DNA of 64,000 nucleotides. Source: Pseudomonas sp. MM223. Its GTDB lineage: Bacteria; Pseudomonadota; Gammaproteobacteria; Pseudomonadales; Pseudomonadaceae. The notes beneath the pieces were generated by a model, which worked only from the letters and a program-made list of their open reading frames with translations, ran no database searches and was not told where the DNA came from. A program made the translations under genes and the position numbers. The DNA is taken from contig OX352322.1 in the NCBI GenBank assembly GCA_947090765.1, forward strand, positions 3,021,501-3,085,500, given 5' to 3'. Below, one piece after another: positions 1 through 8,572 of the stretch (the stretch's first letter is position 1; each line of letters starts with the position of its first letter).

Positions 1-134
1 GGTTTGGCAATGTGCCATCAGTTTCCCCGGTTGTGGGGAAGCGGGCGGGTGCCCCTGCCTGCCGTGTTTCGGGTGCTGGCTGGCACCCAATTGAAATCAA
101 TGACTTACAGCGGTGCAACATGACTATTCACGCC

Positions 135-150
135 TGGCACGAAGCCTGCT
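135..150 (+). promoter_or_regulatory. candidate sigma-54 promoter of the response regulator gene
   Basis: The site reads TGGCACG, four bases, then CTGCT, so the GG and GC dinucleotides have the ten-base spacing of -24/-12 promoters. It ends 64 bases before the response regulator start. No enhancer-type repeat was recognised upstream, and the window begins too close to exclude one. Confidence 0.45.
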
Positions 151-214
151 CAAGCCTGTACAAGGGCGCACTTCGCAGACCGGGTAACCGGGCAGTTCTT
201 GGGAGTCGACCTTG

Positions 215-745
215 GTGAACAGAGTATTGGTAGTCGATGACGAACAGACCCTTGCGCAGAACCTGCAAGCTTACCTGCAGGCGCAAGGCCTGGATGTTCA
301 TGTTGCCCACGACGGTGCTAGTGGTATCGAGCAGGCTGAACGCCTGGCACCACAAGTGATCGTGCTGGATTACCGCTTGCCCGACATGGAAGGTTTTCAG
401 GTTCTGGAGGCTGTACGCAAGAACAGGCAGTGCCACTTCATGCTGATTACCGCCCACCCCACCGTCGAGGTGCGTGAGCGGGCCGCAGAGTTGGGTGTGA
501 GCCATGTCCTGTTCAAGCCGTTCCCACTGGTGGAACTGGCCCGTGCAATCTTCGACCTGATGGGCATCGAGCGCCGGCGCAGGGCCACGGACAACCCGGC
601 TGAAGGGTTCGTCGAACGACGCCAGAACAGGAACGAATCGTTCCCCCTGCAGTTGTACGATGGAAGCTGGGTGTTGGCTGACCGCCGCCGTAACGGCGCC
701 AAGCCTCCAGGGCCCGACGACGATCAACTGCTCACAGGGGAATAG
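215..745 (+). CDS. single-domain response regulator with a short basic tail
   Basis: This 176-residue protein has a receiver domain over about residues 1-120. The acidic pocket is VDDE at the N terminus, the phosphorylatable Asp is D52 in VIVLDYRLP, and T79 and K101 (FKPFP) complete the active site. The remaining 55 residues are Arg-rich and match no DNA-binding domain I know, so output is probably through protein contact. A GTG start at 215 follows GGGAG at 201-205; a TTG three bases earlier is possible. No kinase gene lies beside it. It precedes the secretion operon, from which a REP pair separates it, so a regulatory link is only suggested by position. Confidence 0.85.
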   Translation: MNRVLVVDDEQTLAQNLQAYLQAQGLDVHVAHDGASGIEQAERLAPQVIVLDYRLPDMEGFQVLEAVRKNRQCHFMLITAHPTVEVRERAAELGVSHVLFKPFPLVELARAIFDLMGIERRRRATDNPAEGFVERRQNRNESFPLQLYDGSWVLADRRRNGAKPPGPDDDQLLTGE

Positions 746-835
746 CGGCGCCCGCACCCCTGGCTGAGCCAGCCTGCGACGCGCCCCCTGAGCGGAGTCG
801 CAGGCCATGCCAGAAGCATTCGATGCAACCGTTAC

Positions 836-928
836 GGCCCTATCGCCGGCAAGCCAGGCTCCCACAGGATGTGTGCCACCCTCAGGCCTGTGATGTACCT
901 GTGGGGCTGGCTTGCCGGCGATAGGGCC
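836..928. repeat. REP pair (inverted repeat) reaching the gspE start
   Basis: GGCCCTATCGCCGGCAAGCC and its inverted copy flank a short spacer, which is the usual Pseudomonas REP pair arrangement. The distal arm ends only about two bases before the probable GTG start of gspE, so it supplies the 5' untranslated region of that gene. Confidence 0.85.
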
Positions 929-929
929 A

Positions 930-2594
930 GTGCAGGCAAAACAACTTCAAGCCTACCCCCGCGATCTGTTGGCCCAGGCCCGCCTGCAAGCCAGCGACGA
1001 GCGCCTGCTCAACTGCCTGGAACGCCTGGCCTGCGACACCCCCGCCACTTTCACCCAGCGCCTGGGCCTGACCCTGCATTACCCGGTGCTGGACAGCCAT
1101 ACACTGCTGGCCAGCAGCCCACGCTTCGACAAAGTGACCCTGGCCCAGTGCCTGAAGCGCGAATTTGTGCTGATCGAGCAGGGTGGCCAGCTGTTGGGGG
1201 TTTTCGCCGACCCCTTCGACCCCGCCCGCCTGGCCTGGATCGACGATGTGCTGCAAGGCGCACCGCTGTACCTGGCCCACGCCGCCGAACTGGCCACCTT
1301 CCTGGCCCGCCACGAAGAAAGCTTCCACGCCGTCGATGCCCTAGACCATGACGCCGAGGCCAGCAGCGAAGGCGACCCGCTGCAACGCCTGTCGCTGGCC
1401 AGCATCAGCGAAGACCAAAGCCGCGTGGTCAAACTGGTCAACTCCACCCTGTACGACGCCCTCAAGTTGCACGCCAGCGACATCCACTTGGGCATGACCG
1501 GCCAGGGCCTGACCATCAAATACCGTATCGACGGTGTGCTCAACGGCGCCGGCAAAGCCAGTGGCAGTGCCTTTGCCGACCAGGTGATCTCGCGCATCAA
1601 AGTCATGGCCGAACTGGACATCGGCGAAAAACGCGTGCCCCAGGATGGGCGCTTCAAGGTTGCCGTGGGCGACCGGCAAATCGACTTCCGGGTGTCGATC
1701 ATGCCCAGCATCTTTGGCGAAGACGCCGTGCTGCGGGTGCTCGACAAGCAGGACTTGTCCGACCGGGTCAGCGGCGTGCAGTTGCAAGCCTTGGGCTTTG
1801 CCGACGAAACCTTGCGCGCCCTGCGCCGGCTGGCCGCCGAACCTTACGGCATGATCCTGGTCACCGGCCCCACCGGCAGCGGCAAGACCACCACCCTGTA
1901 CGCCATGATCAGCGAGATCAACCATGGTGTGGACAAGATCATCACCATCGAAGACCCGGTCGAGTATCAGCTGCCCGGCGTGTTGCAGATCCCGGTCAAC
2001 GAGAAGAAGGGCCTGACCTTCGCCCGCGGCCTGCGCTCCATCCTGCGCCACGACCCGGACAAGATCCTGGTCGGTGAAATCCGCGACCCGGACACCGCGC
2101 AAATTGCCGTGCAGTCGGCGCTTACCGGCCACCTGGTGTTCACCACCATCCACGCCAACAACGTGTTCGACGTGATCGGCCGCTTCAGCCAGATGCAGGT
2201 CGACCCCTACAGCTTCGTTTCTGCACTGAACGCGGTGCTGGCCCAGCGCCTGATCCGCCTGGCTTGCCCGCATTGCTCCAGCCCTTGCGACGTGGATGAC
2301 GACACCCTGTATGGCTCGGGCCTGACCCGCGAAGGCGTGGCCGGCTGGAAGTTCGTCCGCGTGCAGGGCTGCGGCCAGTGCCGTGGCAGTGGCTTCCGTG
2401 GCCGTAGTGCGATCGCTGAACTGCTGCACCTGGACGACGACCTGCGGCAGATGATTGTCGAGCGCCGCCCCCTGTCGCAAATCAAGACACTCGCTTGCCA
2501 GCGCGGCCTGCGCCTGCTGCGGGCTTCGGCCCTGGACCTGGTCCGCGATGGCCGCACCACCCTTGAGGAGATCAACCGTGTCACATTCATCTGA
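930..2594 (+). CDS. gspE: type II secretion / type IV pilus assembly ATPase (GspE/PilB family)
   Basis: This cytoplasmic hexameric ATPase would power pseudopilus assembly. About 554 residues are seen with a GTG start at 930; a TTG at 912 would lie inside the REP arm. The N domain (about 1-150) is followed by the T2SSE ATPase. Walker A is GPTGSGKTTT near residue 313, the Asp box and Walker B region is ILVGEIRDPDT near 379, and the His box is TTIHANN. A CPHC...CGQC tetracysteine zinc motif, typical of GspE, lies in the C-terminal part. It overlaps the next gene by 17 bases and heads a coupled operon. No GspF/PilC platform protein is encoded nearby, so one must come from elsewhere. Confidence 0.93.
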   Translation: MQAKQLQAYPRDLLAQARLQASDERLLNCLERLACDTPATFTQRLGLTLHYPVLDSHTLLASSPRFDKVTLAQCLKREFVLIEQGGQLLGVFADPFDPARLAWIDDVLQGAPLYLAHAAELATFLARHEESFHAVDALDHDAEASSEGDPLQRLSLASISEDQSRVVKLVNSTLYDALKLHASDIHLGMTGQGLTIKYRIDGVLNGAGKASGSAFADQVISRIKVMAELDIGEKRVPQDGRFKVAVGDRQIDFRVSIMPSIFGEDAVLRVLDKQDLSDRVSGVQLQALGFADETLRALRRLAAEPYGMILVTGPTGSGKTTTLYAMISEINHGVDKIITIEDPVEYQLPGVLQIPVNEKKGLTFARGLRSILRHDPDKILVGEIRDPDTAQIAVQSALTGHLVFTTIHANNVFDVIGRFSQMQVDPYSFVSALNAVLAQRLIRLACPHCSSPCDVDDDTLYGSGLTREGVAGWKFVRVQGCGQCRGSGFRGRSAIAELLHLDDDLRQMIVERRPLSQIKTLACQRGLRLLRASALDLVRDGRTTLEEINRVTFI

Positions 2595-3357
2595 TCGTTT
2601 CTGCGCTGTATTAGGCGCCGAGGGTGTCGGCTTGGGTTGCTGGCACAAACACCAACACCAGTGGCTGGGCAGTCGCGAATTCAGCTGCGATGCCGCCCAA
2701 CCGGCCTGGGAAGCCGCTGTGGATGCGCTAGCCGCGCTGCTGGCCGAGCATGCTGTCCGTGGCGCCCAGTTGCGGGTGCTGCTGTCGGCCCGCTACAGCC
2801 GCTTCTGCCTGGTGCCCTGGAGCGACGCAATCGGTAGCCCGCGCGAGTTGGACGCCTACGCCCGGGCCTGCTTCGAAAACCTCTACGGGCAACCGCTGGA
2901 CGATTGGCGCATCGTGCTGTCGCCCGAGCCTGCCGGTGCCGCCCGCATCGCCACGGCGCTGCCCGAAGCCCTGCTGCAACGGTTGCAGGGGCTGGGCCGG
3001 GAAAGCCGCCTGAGCCTGCGCTCGGTGCAGCCATACCTGATGGCCGCCTACAACCGCTGCTCGCCACAGCTGGAGCAGGGCGACTTCCTGTTCGTACTGG
3101 CCGAACCACGCCGCAGCGTGCTGCTGCTGGCTGCTGGCGGCGCCTGGCAGCAAGTACTGGCGCAAGGCTGCGCTGACAGCGACCAGGCCCTGCAAGCGCT
3201 GATCGAGCGCACCTGCGAACTGTATGGCGAGCACCTGCCACGGGTGTACCTGCATGCCCCGGGCCGGGGCGACGTGCCGCAACTGGCGGCGGTGCAGCTG
3301 TGCCAGCCGGCCAGCGAAGCCGACCCCCTGTGCGCCATGTGGCGGGCGGTGGCCTGA
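2578..3357 (+). CDS. PilM/GspL-like cytoplasmic component of the pseudopilus machine (inferred)
   Basis: The 259-residue protein has no signal peptide or membrane segment. The GTG start at 2578 overlaps gspE by 17 bases and has a GAGGAG Shine-Dalgarno sequence at 2564-2569. I do not recognise a strong family motif. Position (after gspE, before a PilN-like gene) and the glycine/alanine-rich LLLAAGG segment near residue 190 fit the actin-like fold of PilM, MshI or the cytoplasmic half of GspL. In this family the protein links the inner-membrane assembly platform to the ATPase. The role is inferred from gene order, not from residues. Confidence 0.6.
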   Translation: MSHSSDRFCAVLGAEGVGLGCWHKHQHQWLGSREFSCDAAQPAWEAAVDALAALLAEHAVRGAQLRVLLSARYSRFCLVPWSDAIGSPRELDAYARACFENLYGQPLDDWRIVLSPEPAGAARIATALPEALLQRLQGLGRESRLSLRSVQPYLMAAYNRCSPQLEQGDFLFVLAEPRRSVLLLAAGGAWQQVLAQGCADSDQALQALIERTCELYGEHLPRVYLHAPGRGDVPQLAAVQLCQPASEADPLCAMWRAVA

Positions 3358-3358
3358 C

Positions 3359-3901
3359 ATGCGCCGCCTCGAACTGGAATTCCAACCCCGGCGCAATGGC
3401 CCGCTGGCCTGGTCACTGCTGGCCCTGGGCAGCGCCATTATCGCCGGCCTGGTGCTGCTGCAACACAACCTGCAGGCCGAGCAGGTAGACCTTGAAGCCA
3501 GCGTGCACAGCCTGGAGCTGCAACTGGGCCGTCGCCCGGCCACCACTGCCCCGCTAAGTACAGCGGCCAGCCGTGAGCAAGCCGAGCGGTTGGCCCAGAT
3601 GCGCAGTGTGTCGCAACAACTGCAACGCCCCTGGCAGCAGCTGTTCGCCATGCTCGAAGCCTTGCCGCAGGACGATGTCGCACTGCTCGGCCTGACCCCG
3701 GACGCGCGCAAAGGCCAGGTACGTATCGCCGCCGAAGCACGCAACCTGGAAGCGATGCTGCAGTACCACCAGCGCCTGGAAGCCAGCGATGAGCTTAGCG
3801 ATGTATCGCTGCTCAACCACGAAGTGTTGGCCGCGCAGCCGGAACACCCGGTGCGCTTCACCCTCACCGCCACCTGGGAGACCGGCCATGCGCGCCCTTG
3901 A
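3359..3901 (+). CDS. PilN-like inner-membrane assembly protein
   Basis: The 180-residue protein has a short basic cytoplasmic N terminus (RRLELEFQPRR), one transmembrane helix at about residues 18-38, then a coiled-coil-prone stretch and a small periplasmic domain. This is the PilN / GspL C-terminal layout; in PilN the cytoplasmic N terminus binds PilM. The ATG lies one base after the previous stop, and the gene end overlaps the next start by 14 bases, so translation is coupled. Sequence similarity to named PilN proteins is modest, so the call depends on topology and order. Confidence 0.7.
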   Translation: MRRLELEFQPRRNGPLAWSLLALGSAIIAGLVLLQHNLQAEQVDLEASVHSLELQLGRRPATTAPLSTAASREQAERLAQMRSVSQQLQRPWQQLFAMLEALPQDDVALLGLTPDARKGQVRIAAEARNLEAMLQYHQRLEASDELSDVSLLNHEVLAAQPEHPVRFTLTATWETGHARP

Positions 3902-4451
3902 GTCGCTGAACAGCCTGATCCTCCAGGAGCGCCTGCGCCGCGTCGGCCCGGTTGGCCTGGCGGCCGCTGCCGTGGGCGTGCTGGTGGTGGGCGTGGTGTG
4001 CGCCGGGGTGCTGCCACAGTGGCAGAGCGTACGCGAGCTGCGCGCCACCGAGGCGGACGCCAGCGTACAGGTCGAGCGGGTCAAGCGTGGCGAGGTGAAG
4101 ATTGCCGTCAAACCCGAGCAGCAGGCGCTCGACAGCCTGCGCCAGCAACTGCCCGGGCAGCCCCAGGCCAGCGAGCTGATCGAGCGCCTTTACCACCTGG
4201 CCAGCGCCGAGCACATCAGCCTGGCACGCGGTGAGTATGCCCTGGGTATCGACCCCAAGACCCAGCTGGCGCGTTACCAGATCGTGCTGCCGGTGCGCGG
4301 CAGCTACCCGCAGATTCGCGGCTTTCTCAAAGGCCTGCTGAAGCAGCTGCCGACCCTGGTGCTGGAAGACCTCGAGCTGCAACGCAAACGCATCGGCGAC
4401 AGCGAGCTTAATGCCCGCCTGCGCATGACCCTTTACCTGTCGAGGTCGTGA
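3888..4451 (+). CDS. PilO/GspM-like inner-membrane assembly protein
   Basis: The 187-residue protein has a cytoplasmic start, one transmembrane helix at about residues 22-44, a helical segment and a C-terminal alpha/beta domain (QIVLPVRGSYPQIRGFLKGLLKQLPTL...), which resembles the ferredoxin-like periplasmic fold of PilO and GspM. It would pair with the PilN-like protein and contact the PilP/GspC-like protein made from the next gene. Its TGA overlaps the next ATG (ATGA). Confidence 0.75.
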   Translation: MRALESLNSLILQERLRRVGPVGLAAAAVGVLVVGVVCAGVLPQWQSVRELRATEADASVQVERVKRGEVKIAVKPEQQALDSLRQQLPGQPQASELIERLYHLASAEHISLARGEYALGIDPKTQLARYQIVLPVRGSYPQIRGFLKGLLKQLPTLVLEDLELQRKRIGDSELNARLRMTLYLSRS

Positions 4452-4960
4452 TGAACACACAACGTGCAGTCATCTGGGCCAGCTTCCTCGGCGTGAGCGC
4501 AGTCATCGCCTGGGCACCAGGGCACTGGTTCGGCCAGGAAGACAGCGTCGCGGCCTTCGCGGGTAAACCCGCTCCCACAGGGGCTGTGGGCGCCGCCGAA
4601 CCTGTGGGAGCGGCTTCAGCCGCGAAAGGGCCGGAACAGGCCTCCAGAGACCTGTTCCCCAAGCAGCAATGGACCAAACCGCAAGCTTTGGCCACCGTCA
4701 CCGAACAACCCGTGGCTGTTGCGCCCGTCGTGGCCGCAGCGCCGACCGCCCCGGAGCTTCCGTTCCAGTTCATCGGCCGCATGGGCAACAACGACGACCT
4801 GCAAATCTTTTTGCAGAGCGGCGAAAAACTCTACGTCGTGCGCCAGGGCGACGTCATCGAAGACACCTATCGCCTCGATCGGGTATCGGCCAGCGAGCTG
4901 AGCCTGGTTTACCTGCCTTTGCATCAGTCGCAGACCTTGTCTGTCGGGAGCGCACCATGA
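4451..4960 (+). CDS. PilP/GspC-like linker protein with an in-frame translated REP pair
   Basis: The 169-residue protein has an N-terminal membrane anchor (about residues 5-22) and a C-terminal HR-like beta domain (about 105-160; FQFIGRMGNNDD, YVVRQGDVI) of the type that joins the inner-membrane platform to the secretin in GspC and PilP. Residues 34-61 (FAGKPAPTG...AAKGP) are encoded by a complete REP pair at 4550-4632 that keeps the frame open and adds a Pro/Ala-rich linker. An ATG at 4451 overlaps the previous stop; a GTG three bases earlier is less likely. Its stop overlaps the secretin ATG. Confidence 0.8.
   Translation: MNTQRAVIWASFLGVSAVIAWAPGHWFGQEDSVAAFAGKPAPTGAVGAAEPVGAASAAKGPEQASRDLFPKQQWTKPQALATVTEQPVAVAPVVAAAPTAPELPFQFIGRMGNNDDLQIFLQSGEKLYVVRQGDVIEDTYRLDRVSASELSLVYLPLHQSQTLSVGSAP
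4550..4632. repeat. REP pair located inside a coding sequence
   Basis: GCGGCCTTCGCGGGTAAACC... and the inverted CCTGTGGGAGCGGCTTC... are the two arms of a standard REP pair. It lies wholly within the PilP/GspC-like gene and is translated without a stop codon. Confidence 0.9.
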
Positions 4961-6822
4961 AGTCGTCAAAGCTGTGCAAGCCTGCTCCGTTCCTGCTGTT
5001 GGCGTTGTGCGTGGCCATTGCCGGCTGCGGTTCCAGCGCGGTACGCAAGGACAGCGACCAGTTGATGAAGGAGGGCCAGTACGAAGCCGGTATCGCCCGG
5101 CTGGAAGAGGCCCTGCGCGATGACCCGCGCGATACCGAGCTGAACATTGCCTTGGCCCACAGCCGCCAGGCCGCCGTGGAGGCACTGCTGACCCAGGCCG
5201 ATGCCGACCGCATCCGCCACGACTTTGCCAACGCCCGCATGGGTTATGGCCGGGTGCTGACCCTGGAACCGAACAACCGCCGCGCCCAGGAAGGTACTCG
5301 CCAGCTGGAGCTTATCCGTACCCTCGACGAGCGCGTGGCCCTGGGCCAGGCCGCGTTGCGCCAGGGCGACCTGTTCGGTGCCGAGCGCTACATGCGCGAA
5401 GTGCTGCGCCTGGACCCGCAAAACCAGAAGGGCATGGCCCTGCGCAGCGACATCGAGAACGTTCAGGCGCGCACCGCGCAGCCCTTCCCGCAGTTGCGCA
5501 GCAAGCTGGACCGGCCGGTCACCCTGGAGTTTCGTGATGCCAACCTGAAGACGATTTTTGAAGTGCTGTCCCAGGTTGCCGGCATCAATTTCATCTTCGA
5601 CAAAGACATGCGCCCGGACATGAAGGCCACCATCTTCGTGCGTGAAGTGCGCATCGAGGACGCCGTGGCGCTGCTGCTGGAGCAGAACCAGCTACGCCAG
5701 AAGATCGTCAACGACAACACCCTGATGGTTTACCCCGACTCGCCGCAAAAGACCAAGGACTACCAGGAACTGGTCATGCGCACCTTCTACCTGACCAGCA
5801 TCGACGCCAACACCGCACTGAACATGGTCAAGACCATGCTCAAGACCCGCGACGTGTTCGTCGACGAGCGCCTCAACACGCTGACCATGCGCGACACGCC
5901 CGATGCCGTGCGCATGGCCGAAAAGCTGTTGCAGTCGCAAGACCAGTCCAACCCTGAAGTGGTACTGGAAGTGGAGGTGATGGAAGTGGCTACCTCGCGC
6001 ATCCTCGACCTTGGCCTGCAATGGCCCAACACCTTTGGCGTGCTGACTTCCGATGGCAAGCCGGTGAGCGTGCTCGACCAGCTGCGTGGCATCGACTCCA
6101 GCCGCATCAGCATCGGGCCGGCACCGCAGGCCAAGATCAATGCCTCGGACAAAGACATCAACACCTTGGCCAGCCCGGTGATCCGCGTCAGCAACCGCGA
6201 GCAGGCACGCATTCACATCGGCCAGCGGGTGCCGATCATCAGCGCCACTTCGGTGCCGTCCACCCAGGGCCCGGTGATCACCGAAAGCGTCACCTATCTG
6301 GACGTGGGTCTCAAGCTTGAAGTGCAACCCACCGTGCACCTGAACAACGAAGTGGCGATCAAGGTGGCCCTGGAAGTGAGCAACGCCACCCCGCTGGAGG
6401 CTACCCGCCAGGGCACCATCCCGGTCCAGGTCGACACCCGCAACGCCCAGACCACCTTGCGCCTGCACGATGGCGAAACCCAGGTACTGGCCGGCCTGGT
6501 GCGCAATGACCACAACGCCAGTGGCAACAAGATCCCGGGGCTGGGTGATATCCCGGGCCTGGGCCGGCTGTTTGGCAGCAACAAGGACGACATGAGCAAG
6601 AGCGAGCTGGTACTGGCGATTACCCCGCGCATCGTGCGCAACCTGCCGTACCAGAGCCCGTCGGACATGGAGTTTTCTACCGGTACTGAATCGGCCATGC
6701 AGGTGCGCCAGATGGCGCCGCTGCCGCCTGCAGATGTGCCCGGCAACGCGCCGACCACCGACGCGCCGGTGGTGGAAAGCCAGATGGCGGTCGCCCCGGT
6801 CAACGGGAGCCCACGGCCATGA
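4957..6822 (+). CDS. outer-membrane secretin lipoprotein (GspD/PilQ family) with N-terminal TPR-like region
   Basis: The 621-residue protein starts with a lipoprotein signal peptide (lipobox IAGC, Cys24). Residues about 30-175 form TPR-like helices. A secretin N domain follows (VTLEFRDANLKTIFEVLS), then N1-type repeats (about 270-360). The C-terminal secretin domain carries VPIISATS and the signature GLGDIPGLGRLFGS near residues 525-545. Such proteins form the multimeric outer-membrane channel. TPR plus secretin is the layout of Tad/MSHA/PilQ-like lipoprotein secretins and may remove the need for a separate pilotin. The gene is coupled on both sides by ATGA overlaps. Confidence 0.92.
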   Translation: MKSSKLCKPAPFLLLALCVAIAGCGSSAVRKDSDQLMKEGQYEAGIARLEEALRDDPRDTELNIALAHSRQAAVEALLTQADADRIRHDFANARMGYGRVLTLEPNNRRAQEGTRQLELIRTLDERVALGQAALRQGDLFGAERYMREVLRLDPQNQKGMALRSDIENVQARTAQPFPQLRSKLDRPVTLEFRDANLKTIFEVLSQVAGINFIFDKDMRPDMKATIFVREVRIEDAVALLLEQNQLRQKIVNDNTLMVYPDSPQKTKDYQELVMRTFYLTSIDANTALNMVKTMLKTRDVFVDERLNTLTMRDTPDAVRMAEKLLQSQDQSNPEVVLEVEVMEVATSRILDLGLQWPNTFGVLTSDGKPVSVLDQLRGIDSSRISIGPAPQAKINASDKDINTLASPVIRVSNREQARIHIGQRVPIISATSVPSTQGPVITESVTYLDVGLKLEVQPTVHLNNEVAIKVALEVSNATPLEATRQGTIPVQVDTRNAQTTLRLHDGETQVLAGLVRNDHNASGNKIPGLGDIPGLGRLFGSNKDDMSKSELVLAITPRIVRNLPYQSPSDMEFSTGTESAMQVRQMAPLPPADVPGNAPTTDAPVVESQMAVAPVNGSPRP

Positions 6823-7298
6823 AAGCCCGGCGCCGCATGCAGGGCTTCAGCCTGATCGAAGTGGTGCTGACCCTGGCACTGCTCGGGCTGCTGGCCAGCA
6901 TGGCCGCGCCGCTGACCGAAACCGTGGTGCGCCGCGGCAAGGAGCAGCAACTGCGCGAGGCGCTGTACCAGATCCGGGATGCCATCGACGCCTACAAGCG
7001 GGCCTTCGATGCGGGCTATATCGAGAAGCGCCTGGACGCCAGCGGTTATCCGCCGAACCTGCAAGTGCTGGTGGATGGTGTGCGCGATGTGCGCAGTGCC
7101 AAGGGCGCCAAGTTCTACTTCCTGCGGCGCATCCCGCATGACCCGCTGGTGGCGGCCAAGGATGAAGACGAAGGCGCCTGGGGCCTGCGCGCCTACGACA
7201 GCAGCCCCGATAACCCGCGTGAAGGCGAAGACGTGTTCGACGTGTATTCCAGGGCCCGCGGCAAAGGCCTGAACAACATCCCCTACGGGCAATGGTGA
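6819..7298 (+). CDS. GspG-like pseudopilin
   Basis: The 159-residue protein has a short basic leader and the prepilin peptidase site QGFSLIEVVLTLALLGLLAS, with cleavage after Gly and Glu at +5. An N-terminal hydrophobic helix is followed by a globular domain with PPNLQVLVDGV and a C-terminal DVYSRARGKGLNN. The last resembles the end of major pseudopilin GspG (SPGPDG type), with the Ca-binding loop poorly kept. It would need a prepilin peptidase such as PilD encoded elsewhere. The start overlaps the secretin stop. Confidence 0.88.
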   Translation: MKARRRMQGFSLIEVVLTLALLGLLASMAAPLTETVVRRGKEQQLREALYQIRDAIDAYKRAFDAGYIEKRLDASGYPPNLQVLVDGVRDVRSAKGAKFYFLRRIPHDPLVAAKDEDEGAWGLRAYDSSPDNPREGEDVFDVYSRARGKGLNNIPYGQW

Positions 7299-7303
7299 CA
7301 GCC

Positions 7304-7678
7304 ATGAAACGCAGCAAAGGCTTCACCCTGATCGAACTGCTGGTGGTCATGGCGATCATCGCCACGCTGATGACCATCGCCATGCCACGCTACTTCAACA
7401 GCCTGGAAAGCTCCCGCGAGGCCACCCTGCGCCAGAGCCTGGCAGTGCTGCGCGAGTCGCTGGACCACTACTACGGCGACACCGGCCACTACCCGGATTC
7501 GCTGGAACAACTGGTGGAGCAACGTTACCTGCGCAACACCCCGGTCGACCCGATCACCGAGCGCAGCGATGCCTGGCAGCTGGTGCCACCGCCTGAGGGC
7601 GTGGCCGGCGGCGTGGCCGATATCAAAAGCGGTGCCACAGGGAGGGCGCGTGATGGCAGCCTCTTCGCTGAATGGTAA
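7304..7678 (+). CDS. GspG/GspH-like pseudopilin
   Basis: The 124-residue protein has the type III leader MKRSKGFTLIELLVVMAII, the most canonical of the three, with a short pilin domain including PDSLEQLVEQ and a truncated C terminus. I chose ATG 7304, not 7292, because it gives the usual short basic leader directly after the upstream stop. The 3' end overlaps the next gene by 26 bases. Confidence 0.87.
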   Translation: MKRSKGFTLIELLVVMAIIATLMTIAMPRYFNSLESSREATLRQSLAVLRESLDHYYGDTGHYPDSLEQLVEQRYLRNTPVDPITERSDAWQLVPPPEGVAGGVADIKSGATGRARDGSLFAEW

Positions 7679-8180
7679 GGCCGAGGGCGGCTTTACCTAC
7701 CTGGGCGTGCTGCTGCTGATTGCGGTCAGCAGCGTGGCCCTGGCCGCGACTGGCACGATCTGGGCCAGCGCCGCCCAGCGCGACCGCGAGCGCCAGTTGC
7801 TGTGGGTGGGCAGCCAGTACGCCCAGGCCCTGCGCAGCTACTACCGTGCCTCGCCGGGCCTGGCCCAGTACCCGCAGGACCTGGCCGACCTGCTACAGGA
7901 CAACCGCTTTCCGCAGGCCAGGCGGCACATTCGCCGGCTGTACCCCGACCCCATCACCAACAGCGACGAGTGGGGCCTGCTGCGCTCGATCGATGGCCGC
8001 ATCACCGGTGTGTACAGCCGCTCGGACGCTACCCCGTTCAAGCACAGTGGCTTCAGCGCCGAATGGAGTGGTTTCGAAGGCCTGGAGCACTACAGCGACT
8101 GGCAGTTTGTTGCCGAGCAGGCCTTCAGCGAAAGCGCCGGCGGCGTGCAAAGCCACAGCGGCCCGGGAGACACGCCATGA
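7653..8180 (+). CDS. atypical pseudopilin-like protein
   Basis: The 175-residue protein starts at ATG 7653 behind GGAGGG (7641-7646). The N terminus KAEGGFTYLGVLLLIAVSS resembles a prepilin leader, GG|FTYLGVL, but lacks the Glu at +5 that normally pairs with the N terminus of the neighbouring subunit, as in GspK-type minor pseudopilins. The rest contains YPQDLADLLQD and LYPDPITNSDEWGLL, shared with the two preceding pilins. A role as a tip or minor pseudopilin is inferred. Its TGA overlaps the csgE ATG. Confidence 0.8.
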   Translation: MAASSLNGKAEGGFTYLGVLLLIAVSSVALAATGTIWASAAQRDRERQLLWVGSQYAQALRSYYRASPGLAQYPQDLADLLQDNRFPQARRHIRRLYPDPITNSDEWGLLRSIDGRITGVYSRSDATPFKHSGFSAEWSGFEGLEHYSDWQFVAEQAFSESAGGVQSHSGPGDTP

Positions 8181-8572
8181 ACACACTGGCTGCGTTGTGC
8201 CTGGGCCTGCTGCTGGCGTTGGCCACTTCGGCCAAGGCCGGGGACGAAGACGAGATGCAGGGCTTTATCGTCGACAACACCATTTCGCACATCGGCCACG
8301 ACTTTTACTACTACTTCGCCGACCGCCTACGCGCCACCAGCCGCCTGGACTTCAACCTGGTGGTACGCGAACGCCCGGATGCCCGCTGGGGCAGCCTGGT
8401 TACCGTGGAGTTCGAGCGTGAAGTGATGTACCGCCGCTTTCTGCCACCGAACACCACCGAGCTTAAAGACGAGGCCGTGGCAGCCGCCGACCTAGTCAAG
8501 CAGCAAATCATTCAACGCAAGCTGCAACGCCTGCTACAGGACACCACCGACTTGGAGAGGGACGAGCTATGA
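8177..8572 (+). CDS. csgE: curli assembly/transport component CsgE
   Basis: The 131-residue precursor has a signal peptide ending near AKA|GDE. The mature part (GFIVDNTISHIGHDFYYYF...) matches CsgE, the periplasmic cap that directs substrate to the CsgG pore. YRRFLPPN and the C-terminal QQIIQRKLQR segment are typical of the family. It is coupled to the upstream pseudopilin gene and to csgF by four-base overlaps, so it belongs to the same transcription unit. Confidence 0.92.
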   Translation: MNTLAALCLGLLLALATSAKAGDEDEMQGFIVDNTISHIGHDFYYYFADRLRATSRLDFNLVVRERPDARWGSLVTVEFEREVMYRRFLPPNTTELKDEAVAAADLVKQQIIQRKLQRLLQDTTDLERDEL

